From NCBI RefSeq assembly GCF_030849505.1, contig NZ_JAUJFI010000010.1:1-62006 (forward strand): a DNA stretch of 62,006 bases. The letters run 5' to 3'. Made by a program: the position numbers and the translations under genes. The stretch is from Azospirillum isscasi. GTDB taxonomy: Bacteria; Pseudomonadota; Alphaproteobacteria; Azospirillales; Azospirillaceae. The notes under the pieces are model-generated. The model searched no databases, was not told where the DNA came from, and saw only the letters and a program-made list of their open reading frames with translations. This document shows, piece after piece, positions 1 through 7,100 of this stretch (within the stretch, counting starts at the first letter, position 1; every line of letters starts with the position of its first letter).

Positions 1-663
1 GCCCGCCTCGAAACGGGCGCGGCCCAGATTCAGCCGGACCCCGGCGTCCTCCGGCAGCAGGGCCGCCGCATGCTCCAGCGCCGCCACCGCCTCCGGGTCC
101 CCGGCCCGTTGGAGCGCCACGCCGAGATGATGCCACGCCTCCCCATGGTCGGGGCGCAGGCGGACGGCGCGGCGCAGGGCGCCCACGGCCTCCCCCGTCC
201 GCCCCTCGTAGCGCAGCAGGATGCCGGCCTGGACCATGGGTTCGGCAAGGTCGGGCTGGATCAGGGTGGTGCGGCGATAGGCCGCCACGGCGAGCCCGCC
301 GTGCCCCGCCTCGCGGGCCGTTCCCGCCAGCGGAAAGGCGAGCGCCGCCGAGTCGGGGCAGAGGGTCAGGGCGGCCCGGTATTCCTCCGCCGCCGCCGCG
401 GGGTTGCCGCGGGCCTGATGCAGCATGGCGAGGTTGGCGCGGTATTCGGCCACGCCGGGGCGCAGCGCCACCGCCCGGACCAGCAGTCCGGCGGCCTGAT
501 CCAGCCGCCCGCCCTGGGCGCAGAGCAGGCCGTAGAGGTGAAGGGCGTTCGGTTCGTCCGGGACGACGTCGAGGATGCGCCCGTACAGGGTTTCCGCCTC
601 CTCCGTCCGCCCGGCGGTGTGAAGGTCGAGCGCGATGGCCAGCGCCTCGTCCAGCGTCGCCAC
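1..663 (-). CDS. TPR-repeat protein, 3' end cut by window edge
   Basis: The reading frame opens at a GTG (complement of 661-663) and stays open for 221 codons to the window edge, so the C-terminus is missing. The visible part is a chain of about six tetratricopeptide units of 34 residues, with repeated patterns of the type LRPDxxEAxxxLGxxLxxxG. It starts 14 nt after the stop of the nucleotidyltransferase gene, so the two are probably co-transcribed. TPR repeats bind other proteins. In Caulobacter-type flagellin glycosylation loci, an N-terminal TPR domain is joined to a glycosyltransferase domain (FlmG). That is a plausible identity here given the neighbours, but the catalytic part would lie outside the window, so it stays an inference. 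Confidence 0.8.
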   Translation of the reverse strand, partial: MATLDEALAIALDLHTAGRTEEAETLYGRILDVVPDEPNALHLYGLLCAQGGRLDQAAGLLVRAVALRPGVAEYRANLAMLHQARGNPAAAAEEYRAALTLCPDSAALAFPLAGTAREAGHGGLAVAAYRRTTLIQPDLAEPMVQAGILLRYEGRTGEAVGALRRAVRLRPDHGEAWHHLGVALQRAGDPEAVAALEHAAALLPEDAGVRLNLGRARFEAG

Positions 664-677
664 GGCGCCCGTTCCGC

Positions 678-1403
678 TCAGGTCTCGCGGCCGCCGATGA
701 CGCTGGCGGCGACCGCCAGGCTTTCCGGCGTGCCCATGTCGATGAAGCGTGCCTTGGCGATGTGGCCGTGCAGCGTGCCCGGCGGCATCCGGTGCAGCAC
801 GTCGCGGGTCAGCGAACTGGCCCCGGAAGCCGCGATGCGGTCGAGGAAGGCCGCGGAGAAGAGATAGACCCCGGCGTTGATGACCCCGCGCCCCGGCGCC
901 TTGTCGAGGAACCGGCGGACCCGGCTGTCCGGCCCGACCTCCACCCGGCCGAAGCGGGCGGCGTCCTCCACCTCCACGCACAGGACCGACGCCTCCGCCC
1001 CCGACAGGCGGTGCGAGGCGACGAAGGCGCGCAGGTCGGCGTCCAGGAAGGTGTCGCCGCTCATCACCAGGACGGTGCTCGACGTCAGGTCCTTGCGGAT
1101 GTAGGCCAGCGCCGCGGCGGAGCCCATCTGGCTCGGCTCGATCTGGCAGACGACGTCCAGCGAGCGGTTGGTGTCGCCCTGGGCCAGCCACGCCGTCACC
1201 CGGTCGGCCAGATGGCCCAGGCACAGCACCACCCGGCGCGCGCCGTAGGCCGCCAGATGGTCCAGGAGATGCCCAAGGAAGGCGCGGCCCGCGATGGGCG
1301 CCAACACCTTGGGCGTGTCGCCCGACACGCCGCGCATGCGCGAGCCGAGACCGCCGGCGAGCAGCGTGACGTCGATGTCCGTCAGGGCTTCCTCAGGCCG
1401 CAC
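678..1403 (-). CDS. Sugar-phosphate nucleotidyltransferase (HddC / NTP-transferase type)
   Basis: This is an NTP-transferase fold protein of about 241 residues. Near the N-terminus it has the nucleotide-binding signature LLAGGLGSRMRG followed by PKVLAPIAGRAFL, and MSGDTFLDAD in the middle corresponds to the metal-binding aspartate motif. Families with this pattern join a sugar 1-phosphate to an NTP to make an NDP-sugar donor; the closest resemblance is to HddC-like heptose-1-phosphate guanylyltransferases. The substrate cannot be read from sequence. The start is uncertain: GTG at 1403 has a good AGGGGA ribosome site 6-7 nt upstream, while ATG at 1418 has its GGGAG almost touching it. It lies upstream of the TPR gene and downstream of the GNAT gene on the same strand. 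Confidence 0.85.
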   Translation of the reverse strand: MRPEEALTDIDVTLLAGGLGSRMRGVSGDTPKVLAPIAGRAFLGHLLDHLAAYGARRVVLCLGHLADRVTAWLAQGDTNRSLDVVCQIEPSQMGSAAALAYIRKDLTSSTVLVMSGDTFLDADLRAFVASHRLSGAEASVLCVEVEDAARFGRVEVGPDSRVRRFLDKAPGRGVINAGVYLFSAAFLDRIAASGASSLTRDVLHRMPPGTLHGHIAKARFIDMGTPESLAVAASVIGGRET

Positions 1404-1452
1404 CGTGCTTCCCCTCATGCTCCCGGCGCAAACGCGCCGCACCCACATCCGC

Positions 1453-1482
1453 CGCATACCGCGTCGGCGGTGGATTGGTCAA
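1453..1482 (-). promoter_or_regulatory. Possible promoter for the nucleotidyltransferase-TPR pair
   Basis: On the minus strand there is TTGACC, an 18-nt spacer and TATGCG, ending about 35-50 nt before the two candidate start codons. The -35 half is good and the -10 half is poor (TAT plus mismatches). The 130-bp gap before this gene is longer than the other gaps in this block, which makes a separate promoter plausible. Confidence 0.25.
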
Positions 1483-1549
1483 ACATTCGGTGGGGGTGAT
1501 GGCGAACTTTCCCGGCGGACCGCCCATCGTAAGCCCCTCTCCGCATGGC

Positions 1550-2101
1550 CTATTCCGCGAAGGCCGCCAGCGTGGTTTCGCGTGGGAAGAGGCGGATGTG
1601 CCCCTCCCACTCGCTGCGCAGCGTCTCAAAGACATAGACGTCATGGAAGCGGCCGTATTTGTGGACATGTTGCCGCAGCACCCCGACCTCGCGGGTTTTC
1701 AGCACGCGCTGGATGCGGATGACCGTGTCGTTCCCTTCTATGAAGTAGTTGACGATCTTGTTCATCCCCATGCCGTAATAGCAGTAATCCATGATGAAAT
1801 TGTGCAGGAAGCCGGCGAGCTTCCGCCGGTCCCGCTCCTCCACGATGTAGGAGCCGGAGGAGCAGCGCAGATGCACCCAGTCGATGTCGGAATAGGACAG
1901 GTAGCCGATCGGGCGATCCTCATACTCGATGATGAAATGGCGGAAATCCCGGCGTGTCTCCATGGCGGCGAGCCACGCACGCTGGCGCTCCACGTCCGGG
2001 TTTTCCAGATCGGTGAACATGAACCGGGTGATTGACGGCTCGGTGCGCCAGCGCAAAATCATCTCGGCATCGTCGAGCGCCGGACGGCGGAAGCGGAACA
2101 T
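1550..2101 (-). CDS. GNAT-family N-acyltransferase, PseH/RimJ-like
   Basis: This 183-residue protein opens with MFRFRRPALDDAEMILRWR, the usual beginning of RimJ/RimL-type and PseH-type GNAT acetyltransferases, and continues with the IGYLSYSDID strand. PseH (FlmH in Caulobacter) N-acetylates a 4-amino sugar nucleotide in pseudaminic-acid synthesis, and the PseG-like hydrolase 4 kb away makes that role attractive. The acyl donor might not be acetyl-CoA, because a ketoacyl synthase and two reductases are encoded beside it. ATG at 2101 is preferred because GCAGGG lies just upstream. A GTG at 2134 overlaps the stop of the SDR gene as GTGA but has no clear ribosome site. The specificity is an inference. 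Confidence 0.8.
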   Translation of the reverse strand: MFRFRRPALDDAEMILRWRTEPSITRFMFTDLENPDVERQRAWLAAMETRRDFRHFIIEYEDRPIGYLSYSDIDWVHLRCSSGSYIVEERDRRKLAGFLHNFIMDYCYYGMGMNKIVNYFIEGNDTVIRIQRVLKTREVGVLRQHVHKYGRFHDVYVFETLRSEWEGHIRLFPRETTLAAFAE

Positions 2102-2130
2102 GGACCCCTGCCCTTCGAAAAAATGCGGCG

Positions 2131-2889
2131 TCACTTCGCCAGATAGCCGCCGTCCACCGGCAGCATTACCCCGTTGATCCAGCCGCTGGCGTCCGACATC
2201 AGGAAGGCGATGGCCGATGCCACGTCCTCCGGCCTGCCGAATCCCATGGGGTGGGCGGCGCGGATCGCCTCGAACTGGTCGGCGGTGGTGGTGCGGCGGA
2301 AACGCTCCATCATCTCCGTCTCGACCATCGCCGGGGCGACGCAGTTGACGCGGATGCCGTCGCGCAGGAATTCCATGGCAAGCCCGCGGGTGGCCGACAC
2401 CAACCCGCCCTTTGCCGCGGAATAGACCACGTTGCCCGGCTGCCCGATCTCGGCGGCGACGGAGGAGACCAGCACCAGCGCCGCCGGCTCGGCGTGGCAG
2501 CCCTTCTGCCGCAGGCCGCGGGCGAGCGCCAGCGCGCTCAGCAGGTTGGCGTGCAGGATGCCGTCGAAGAAGGCCCGGTCCACGCCGCGCACCGGCTTGC
2601 CCACCTGCACGCCGGCGCAGTGGGCCAGCCCGGCGATGGGGCCGCCGGCGTCCGCCTGCGCCTTGACCCAGCCGGGGACGGCGTCGCTGTCCGACAGGTC
2701 GAAGGCGGCCGGCCGGTGCCCCTCCCCCGGCAGCAGGGCCAGCGTTTCCTCCAGCCTCCCCGCGTCCCGTCCGTTCACCGTGACCCGTGCGCCAAGCCGG
2801 GCGGCCAGCAACGCCGTCGCTCGCCCGATCCCCGCGGAGGCGCCGGTGACCAGAACATGCCGCCCGGCAAGATCGACCAGAGGATTCAT
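2131..2889 (-). CDS. SDR-family oxidoreductase (FabG-like), copy 1
   Basis: This is a classical short-chain dehydrogenase/reductase of 252 residues. The cofactor motif TGASAGIG lies near the N-terminus. The catalytic set is the serine of LVSSVAAE and the YSAAK tyrosine-lysine pair, and the C-terminus ends with the usual VDGGY. SDRs of this kind commonly reduce 3-ketoacyl or sugar keto groups with NAD(P)H. The ATG overlaps the stop codon of the Rieske gene as ATGA, so the two are translationally coupled, and the GNAT gene follows after 29 nt. It is clearly paralogous to the SDR at 5226-5996 on the other strand: both share NPL-DLxGRxxLVTGAS and a DLxDxDAxPGWxK block. The substrate is unknown; a 3-ketoacyl or acyl-sugar ketone is inferred. 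Confidence 0.9.
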   Translation of the reverse strand: MNPLVDLAGRHVLVTGASAGIGRATALLAARLGARVTVNGRDAGRLEETLALLPGEGHRPAAFDLSDSDAVPGWVKAQADAGGPIAGLAHCAGVQVGKPVRGVDRAFFDGILHANLLSALALARGLRQKGCHAEPAALVLVSSVAAEIGQPGNVVYSAAKGGLVSATRGLAMEFLRDGIRVNCVAPAMVETEMMERFRRTTTADQFEAIRAAHPMGFGRPEDVASAIAFLMSDASGWINGVMLPVDGGYLAK

Positions 2890-4013
2890 TCGGCGGCCAT
2901 GCGCGCGAACCACGCCTGGTGGAAGGCCGCGATGCGCTCCTCGCAGGAGCCGAGGGCCGCCGGGACCTGCACCTGCTTCAACCCGCGGTGGGCGGATTCG
3001 GCGACTCGACGGTCCTCGTCCAAAACGGTGCGGTTGAAGCCGCAGACGTTGGCCTCCACCGCCTTGCGCGTCGGCCCGCCCTTGGTCTTCGGCTTGGAGG
3101 TCTCGCCCAGGAACAGGCGGAAATGCAGGTTGCTGCGATCCGGCCCGACCGGGTCGTAGGTCTGCACGCTCATCAGCGCGCCATGGGTGACGCCGATGGC
3201 GAGGTTGGGGAAGATCATGAAGTGGTCGTAGTTCCGCAGCATCTCGCTGCGCGGCAGCCCCAGCCGCTCGATCACCCCGTCCCACCAGCGGGCGGAAGTG
3301 TCCGACAGATGGGTCGTGCCCCGTGAATGCTCCCCTTCGTAGGAACAGATCCAGATCTTCTTGGCGAATTTCTTGAAGGTTTCCGGGTGGGTGGCGTCGA
3401 CATGGTAAACTTCCAGCGCGCTTTCCAGCGCCGTTTTCCAGTTCGCGTCCCAGGGGAGCACGTCCTCGTCGATGCGATCGGTGAACATCTCCGACAGATG
3501 GTCCAGAACCGGCCCATAGGCGCCAAGCTGCTCATCCAGCCCACGCCCGCCCGGTTCCAGCCGGACGAAGACGAATCGGCCGCGCACCCCGACCTCAAAT
3601 CGCGGCAGGGCGAGACGCTTCCTGGCCGCCTCGTCGAACCCGAAATGCTCGCGGTTGCCGGGAATGCCGACCGGAACACCGTCGCGGTTGAAAATCCAGC
3701 CATGGTAGGGGCAGACCGGCTTGCCGTTTCCACAAGGTCTCAGATGGATCTGCGCGTAACGGTGGGTGCAGACGTTGTGAAAGGCCCGCAACTCTCCGCC
3801 GAAGTTCTGGACCAGAACCGACGTTCCGGCAATTTCCGCCGTGATGAAATCGTTGTCATTCTGCAAATCATTTGCAAAACCAACGAACATCCAGGCCCGG
3901 CGGAAGATTTTGGCCACTTCTTCGGCGAACGTCGCATCGCCGGAATATCGTTGTGGCGGGATCACCGTGTCCGGCGGGTACGCGAGTTGTTTCATCTGAA
4001 CCCGGTCATCCAT
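2886..4013 (-). CDS. Rieske non-haem iron oxygenase, alpha-subunit type
   Basis: This is a ring-hydroxylating-type oxygenase of 375 residues. Its Rieske [2Fe-2S] motif is C82-x-H84 and C101-x2-H104, with CPYHGW at the second half. The mononuclear iron ligands fit H204 and H209 in the segment EVYHVDATHPETF, which follows the conserved NWK. Enzymes of this family use O2 and electrons from a separate reductase to hydroxylate or demethylate a substrate. No reductase or ferredoxin gene is adjacent. ATG at 4013 has GGGA 7 nt upstream; ATG at 4025 is in frame but lacks a ribosome site. The gene heads an overlapping operon with SDR copy 1 and the GNAT. Its neighbours are sugar and acyl genes rather than aromatic-degradation genes, so a role in tailoring a sugar or its acyl group is inferred. 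Confidence 0.9.
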   Translation of the reverse strand: MDDRVQMKQLAYPPDTVIPPQRYSGDATFAEEVAKIFRRAWMFVGFANDLQNDNDFITAEIAGTSVLVQNFGGELRAFHNVCTHRYAQIHLRPCGNGKPVCPYHGWIFNRDGVPVGIPGNREHFGFDEAARKRLALPRFEVGVRGRFVFVRLEPGGRGLDEQLGAYGPVLDHLSEMFTDRIDEDVLPWDANWKTALESALEVYHVDATHPETFKKFAKKIWICSYEGEHSRGTTHLSDTSARWWDGVIERLGLPRSEMLRNYDHFMIFPNLAIGVTHGALMSVQTYDPVGPDRSNLHFRLFLGETSKPKTKGGPTRKAVEANVCGFNRTVLDEDRRVAESAHRGLKQVQVPAALGSCEERIAAFHQAWFARMAAE

Positions 4014-4130
4014 GGCTGATCCCATTTATCGGTTCGTTAATCATTCGACCCTAGCGTTCTTTCGGTTAATAGTCTCCGAATTCGCCCAAGTCCAGGCCGG
4101 ACGACGGGCACCGGAGGGAGGAAGCATCCG
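4014..4130. promoter_or_regulatory. Divergent promoter region, Rieske operon / ketoacyl synthase
   Basis: This 117-bp AT-richer stretch lies between two divergent transcription units. It contains the related words GGTTCGTTAATC and CGGTTAATAG about 35 bp apart, which could be a repeated operator half or -10-like sequences. No confident -35/-10 pair was found. Confidence 0.35.
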
Positions 4131-5213
4131 TTGAAGGCCATCATCGAGGGCGTGCGCATCGCGGGGTTCCGGGCCGCCGTGCCGCCGCACCGCCATTCCT
4201 TCATGGAAGACCATTCCCTGTTCACGGCGGAGGAGGCGGAGAAACTGTTCGCCACCACCGGCGTGTATGAGCGCCGCATCGCCCCGCCGCACATCTGCGC
4301 GTCGGACATGGGCGTGGCGGCGGCGGAAGGGCTGCTGGCGCAGCTCGGCTGGGACCCGGCCAGCGTGGACGTGCTGATCTTCGTGTCGCAGGACCCGGAC
4401 TACAACGTGCCGGCCACCTCCTGCGTCATGCAGAAGCGGCTGGGGCTGGCGTCGGGGGCGGCCTGCTTCGACGTCAATCTGGGCTGCTCGGGATTCGTCT
4501 ACGGCCTGTGGATGGCCGGGCGGCTGCTGGGGGGATCGACGGGCCGGCGGGCGCTGGTGCTGTGCGGCGACACCAGCTCGCGCCACCTCGTGCCGGGCGA
4601 CCGCTCCACCCTGCCCCTGTTCGGGGACGCGGGCGGCGCCGTGGCGCTGGAGGTCACCGAAGGGGCCACGCCGATCCACGTCGTGGTCGGCACGGACGGC
4701 GGCGGGGCGAAGAACATCTGGGTCAAGGCCGGCGGCCGCCGCAATTCGCTGGTGCCGGGCCGCGAGCCCTGGTCCGCGGAGAAGCAGGAGCGGATGTTCA
4801 CCGACTCGCGCCTGTCGCTGAACGGGGCGGAGGTCTTCGCCTTCACGCTGCGCGCCGTGCCGCCGCTGGTCCGCGAGACGCTCGATTTCGCGGGGGTGGG
4901 GGTGGAGGACATCGACCTCTGCGTGATGCACCAGGCCAACGCCTTCATGCTGGAGCATCTGCGCAAGAAGACCAAGTTCCCGCCGGAAAAATTCATCGTG
5001 GACATGCACGATTTCGGCAACACCAGCTCCGCCTCCATCCCGCTGGCGGTCAGCCACCGGCTGGGCGAGGCGCTGTCCACCGGCACGCGCAAGATGCTGC
5101 TGGCCGGGTTCGGCGTCGGCTGGTCCTGGGGTGCCGTGGTCGCCGACGTCGGGCCGATCCCGGCCCCGGCGGTGCAGGAGATCCCCGACGACTTCCCCTT
5201 GCTGACCCCGTAA
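4131..5213 (+). CDS. 3-oxoacyl-ACP synthase III-like (FabH/KAS III family)
   Basis: This 360-residue thiolase-fold condensing enzyme has the KAS III catalytic triad: C119 in NLGCSGFVYG, H267 in MHQAN and N297 in DFGNTSSASIP. FabH-type enzymes condense an acyl-CoA with malonyl-ACP to give a 3-ketoacyl-ACP. The start is a TTG at 4131, supported by a very strong GGAGGGAGGAAG site 7-10 nt upstream. The gene is followed after 12 nt by an SDR that could reduce its product. Its position inside a sugar-modification island, away from other fatty-acid genes, argues for a dedicated role in making a short acyl group rather than housekeeping fatty-acid initiation. That role is inferred. Confidence 0.9.
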   Translation: MKAIIEGVRIAGFRAAVPPHRHSFMEDHSLFTAEEAEKLFATTGVYERRIAPPHICASDMGVAAAEGLLAQLGWDPASVDVLIFVSQDPDYNVPATSCVMQKRLGLASGAACFDVNLGCSGFVYGLWMAGRLLGGSTGRRALVLCGDTSSRHLVPGDRSTLPLFGDAGGAVALEVTEGATPIHVVVGTDGGGAKNIWVKAGGRRNSLVPGREPWSAEKQERMFTDSRLSLNGAEVFAFTLRAVPPLVRETLDFAGVGVEDIDLCVMHQANAFMLEHLRKKTKFPPEKFIVDMHDFGNTSSASIPLAVSHRLGEALSTGTRKMLLAGFGVGWSWGAVVADVGPIPAPAVQEIPDDFPLLTP

Positions 5214-5225
5214 GGCCGCCGGACC

Positions 5226-5996
5226 ATGCGCAACCCGCTCGACCTCACGGGACGGCGCCTGCTGGTGACCGGGGCCTCGTCCGACAGCGACATCGGACGG
5301 GAGATCTGCCGGACGCTGGCCGGGCTGGGCGCCGCCCTGACGCTGGTGGGCCGCCGCGCCGACGCGCTGGAGGCCACCCGCGCGCTGCTGGACGACCCGG
5401 ACCGGCACGCCGCCGCCCCCTTCGACCTGACCGATCTGGACGCCATTCCCGGCTGGATGAAGGGGCTGGCGGAATCGGGCGGTCCCTTCGCCGGGCTGAT
5501 CCATTCCGCGTCGGAGCAGGGTTATTCGGTGCTGCGGCAGGTCAACCGGGCGCAGTTCGACCGCTATTTCACGCTGAACGTCGGGGCGTCGCTGATGCTG
5601 GCGCGCGGATTCCACCAGAAGGGCGTCTTCGCGCCGGGCGGCGGGTCCATCGTCTATGTCGGATCGGTCGCCGGGCTGAAGGGGCAGAAGGGCCGCTCGC
5701 TCTACGCCGCGAGCAAGGCGGCGCTGGTGTCGGTGGCGCAGTCGCTGGCGCTGGAACTGGCCGACAAGCGAATCCGCGTCAATGTCGTGGCCCCCGCGGT
5801 GGTTCTGGGCGCCAAGGCGGAAAAGCAGTTCGCCATGCTGCCGGCGGAGCAGAACGCCGCGCTCGCCGCGGCCCACCCACTGGGCTACGGCGCGCCGCAG
5901 GATGTGGCCGACGCGGTGGCCTATCTGCTGGCCGACAGCGGGCGCTGGGTGACGGGAACCGTGCTTCCGGTGGACGGCGGCTTCACCGCGGGGTGA
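5226..5996 (+). CDS. SDR-family oxidoreductase, copy 2, with altered cofactor loop
   Basis: This is a 256-residue short-chain dehydrogenase paralogous to the one at 2131-2889. The catalytic serine lies in YVGSVAGL and the YAASK pair follows; the C-terminus has VDGGF. The glycine-rich loop is unusual: TGASSDSDIG carries two extra residues compared with the classical TGxxxGIG. Such a lengthened loop is seen in divergent SDRs including enoyl-ACP reductase types, so its cofactor or reaction may differ from copy 1. It lies 12 nt after the ketoacyl synthase gene, consistent with reduction of that enzyme's product. Its 3' end overlaps the convergent pseG-like gene by 14 bp. Confidence 0.9.
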   Translation: MRNPLDLTGRRLLVTGASSDSDIGREICRTLAGLGAALTLVGRRADALEATRALLDDPDRHAAAPFDLTDLDAIPGWMKGLAESGGPFAGLIHSASEQGYSVLRQVNRAQFDRYFTLNVGASLMLARGFHQKGVFAPGGGSIVYVGSVAGLKGQKGRSLYAASKAALVSVAQSLALELADKRIRVNVVAPAVVLGAKAEKQFAMLPAEQNAALAAAHPLGYGAPQDVADAVAYLLADSGRWVTGTVLPVDGGFTAG

Positions 5997-7083
5997 CATC
6001 GGCTTCCTTCCCCTCTCCCGCTCCGGGAGAGGGGTAATCGAATGCGCTTGTGACCGCCTCCGACAACGCCTGTGCGATGCGCAAGGCACCCCGACCATCG
6101 ACGATGCCGGCCAGCTTGCCCGCCATGGCCCGCCGCCGCGCCGGATCGGCCCAGAGCCCCAGCGCCGCCGCGGCGATCCGCTCCGGCGCGCCCTCCGTCT
6201 GTCCGGGAACCAGGGCGCACCAGCCCAGCGCCTCCGACTGGCGGGCGGCTTCCAGCTGGTTGTCGGCGATGGTGACGAGGACGGCGGGCGTGCCGATGGC
6301 AGCCAGTTCGCCGGTCGTGGTTCCCGCCGCCGACACGGCCAGCCCGGCCTGCGCCATCAGTTGCCCCATGCGCGGCGTGTCGCGGTGCAGCCGCACGCTG
6401 TCTTTGAAACGCCGGGCCACGGCCTCCACCGCCCCCGCGTCCCGCACCGCACCGCCGACCGCCACGTCCAGCCGGACGCCGGGCGGCAGCCTGGGAGCAA
6501 GCCGCTCCACCACCGGGGCCGTCAGCCCCAGCGGATCGGAGCCGCCGAAGGTCACCAGCAGGCCCCGGCGCTCCTCCAGGGGAGCCCTGTGCGCCGCCGC
6601 GGCCTCCCTCACCTCCCGCCGCAGCGGGGCGTAGGCGGGACCGAGAAGCAAGCGGGCGTCCGGATTCCCCTTCCCATAGGGCAACGACCCGGCGTCCGGG
6701 GCGGCGTTGACGATCAGCCCGGCGTGAATCGCTTCCCCCGTCCCGGCGTCGTCGAAGGCCAGGACGCACAGCCCCGTCTCCGCCAGCCCGGCCCGCCAGC
6801 CCTCATCGAAACCATAGCCGTCCAGCGCGATGGCGGCAGCGCCGGTCCGCGCCGCCACCGTGCGGGTCGCGGCGAGGTCGGCGGCGCTGCCGGGCTCCGC
6901 GCCGATCCGGTGGATCTCCATGCCACCGGCGCGCAGGCGGTCCTCAAGCGCCGGCGGCAGGCTCGCCGCGGCGAAAAGGGCATCGCCGCCCAACTCCTGC
7001 ACCGCCTCGGCCAGGGCAAGGCAGCGCATGACATGCCCGGCCCCGATGGACGGGCCGGCGTCGGCGCGGAACAACACCTTCAT
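5983..7083 (-). CDS. pseG: PseG-like UDP-2,4-diacetamido-trideoxyaltropyranose hydrolase
   Basis: This 366-residue GT-B fold protein opens with KVLFRADAGPSIGAGHVMRC, the signature of PseG (FlmD in Caulobacter). It also has the TFGGSDP loop and the SAAGTTTGELAAIGTP segment that binds the UDP moiety. PseG removes UDP from the trideoxy-diacetamido sugar before condensation to pseudaminic acid. ATG at 7083 is chosen because GGAGG lies 8 nt upstream. The gene follows the unknown gene at 7101-7775 after 17 nt and is probably co-transcribed with it. The last 20 or so codons run through a perfect palindrome (6010-6034), giving a low-complexity tail rich in G, P and E that is probably not part of the enzyme core. 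PseB, PseC, PseF and PseI are not in the window. Confidence 0.85.
   Translation of the reverse strand: MKVLFRADAGPSIGAGHVMRCLALAEAVQELGGDALFAAASLPPALEDRLRAGGMEIHRIGAEPGSAADLAATRTVAARTGAAAIALDGYGFDEGWRAGLAETGLCVLAFDDAGTGEAIHAGLIVNAAPDAGSLPYGKGNPDARLLLGPAYAPLRREVREAAAAHRAPLEERRGLLVTFGGSDPLGLTAPVVERLAPRLPPGVRLDVAVGGAVRDAGAVEAVARRFKDSVRLHRDTPRMGQLMAQAGLAVSAAGTTTGELAAIGTPAVLVTIADNQLEAARQSEALGWCALVPGQTEGAPERIAAAALGLWADPARRRAMAGKLAGIVDGRGALRIAQALSEAVTSAFDYPSPGAGEGKEADVTPR
6010..6034. repeat. REP-like palindrome inside the 3' end of pseG
   Basis: CCCCTCTCCCG, a 3-nt loop and CGGGAGAGGGG form a perfect 11-bp stem. The same core word begins and ends the two long elements at 11482 and 16829, so this looks like a single-palindrome member of the same dispersed family, here translated as the tail of the pseG-like protein. 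Confidence 0.7.
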
Positions 7084-7100
7084 GGGCGCGTCCTCCGCAC

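Noticed and set aside
2886-5996. Secondary-metabolite (polyketide) cluster reading of the Rieske, ketoacyl synthase and SDR genes
   Set aside because: There is no acyl carrier protein, chain-length factor, acyltransferase module or thioesterase; the neighbours are sugar-nucleotide genes, so a glycan role fits better.
4041-6098. Long minus-strand open frame opposite the ketoacyl synthase and SDR genes
   Set aside because: It is low-complexity and Arg/Gln-rich with no motif; both plus-strand genes have full active sites and good ribosome sites.
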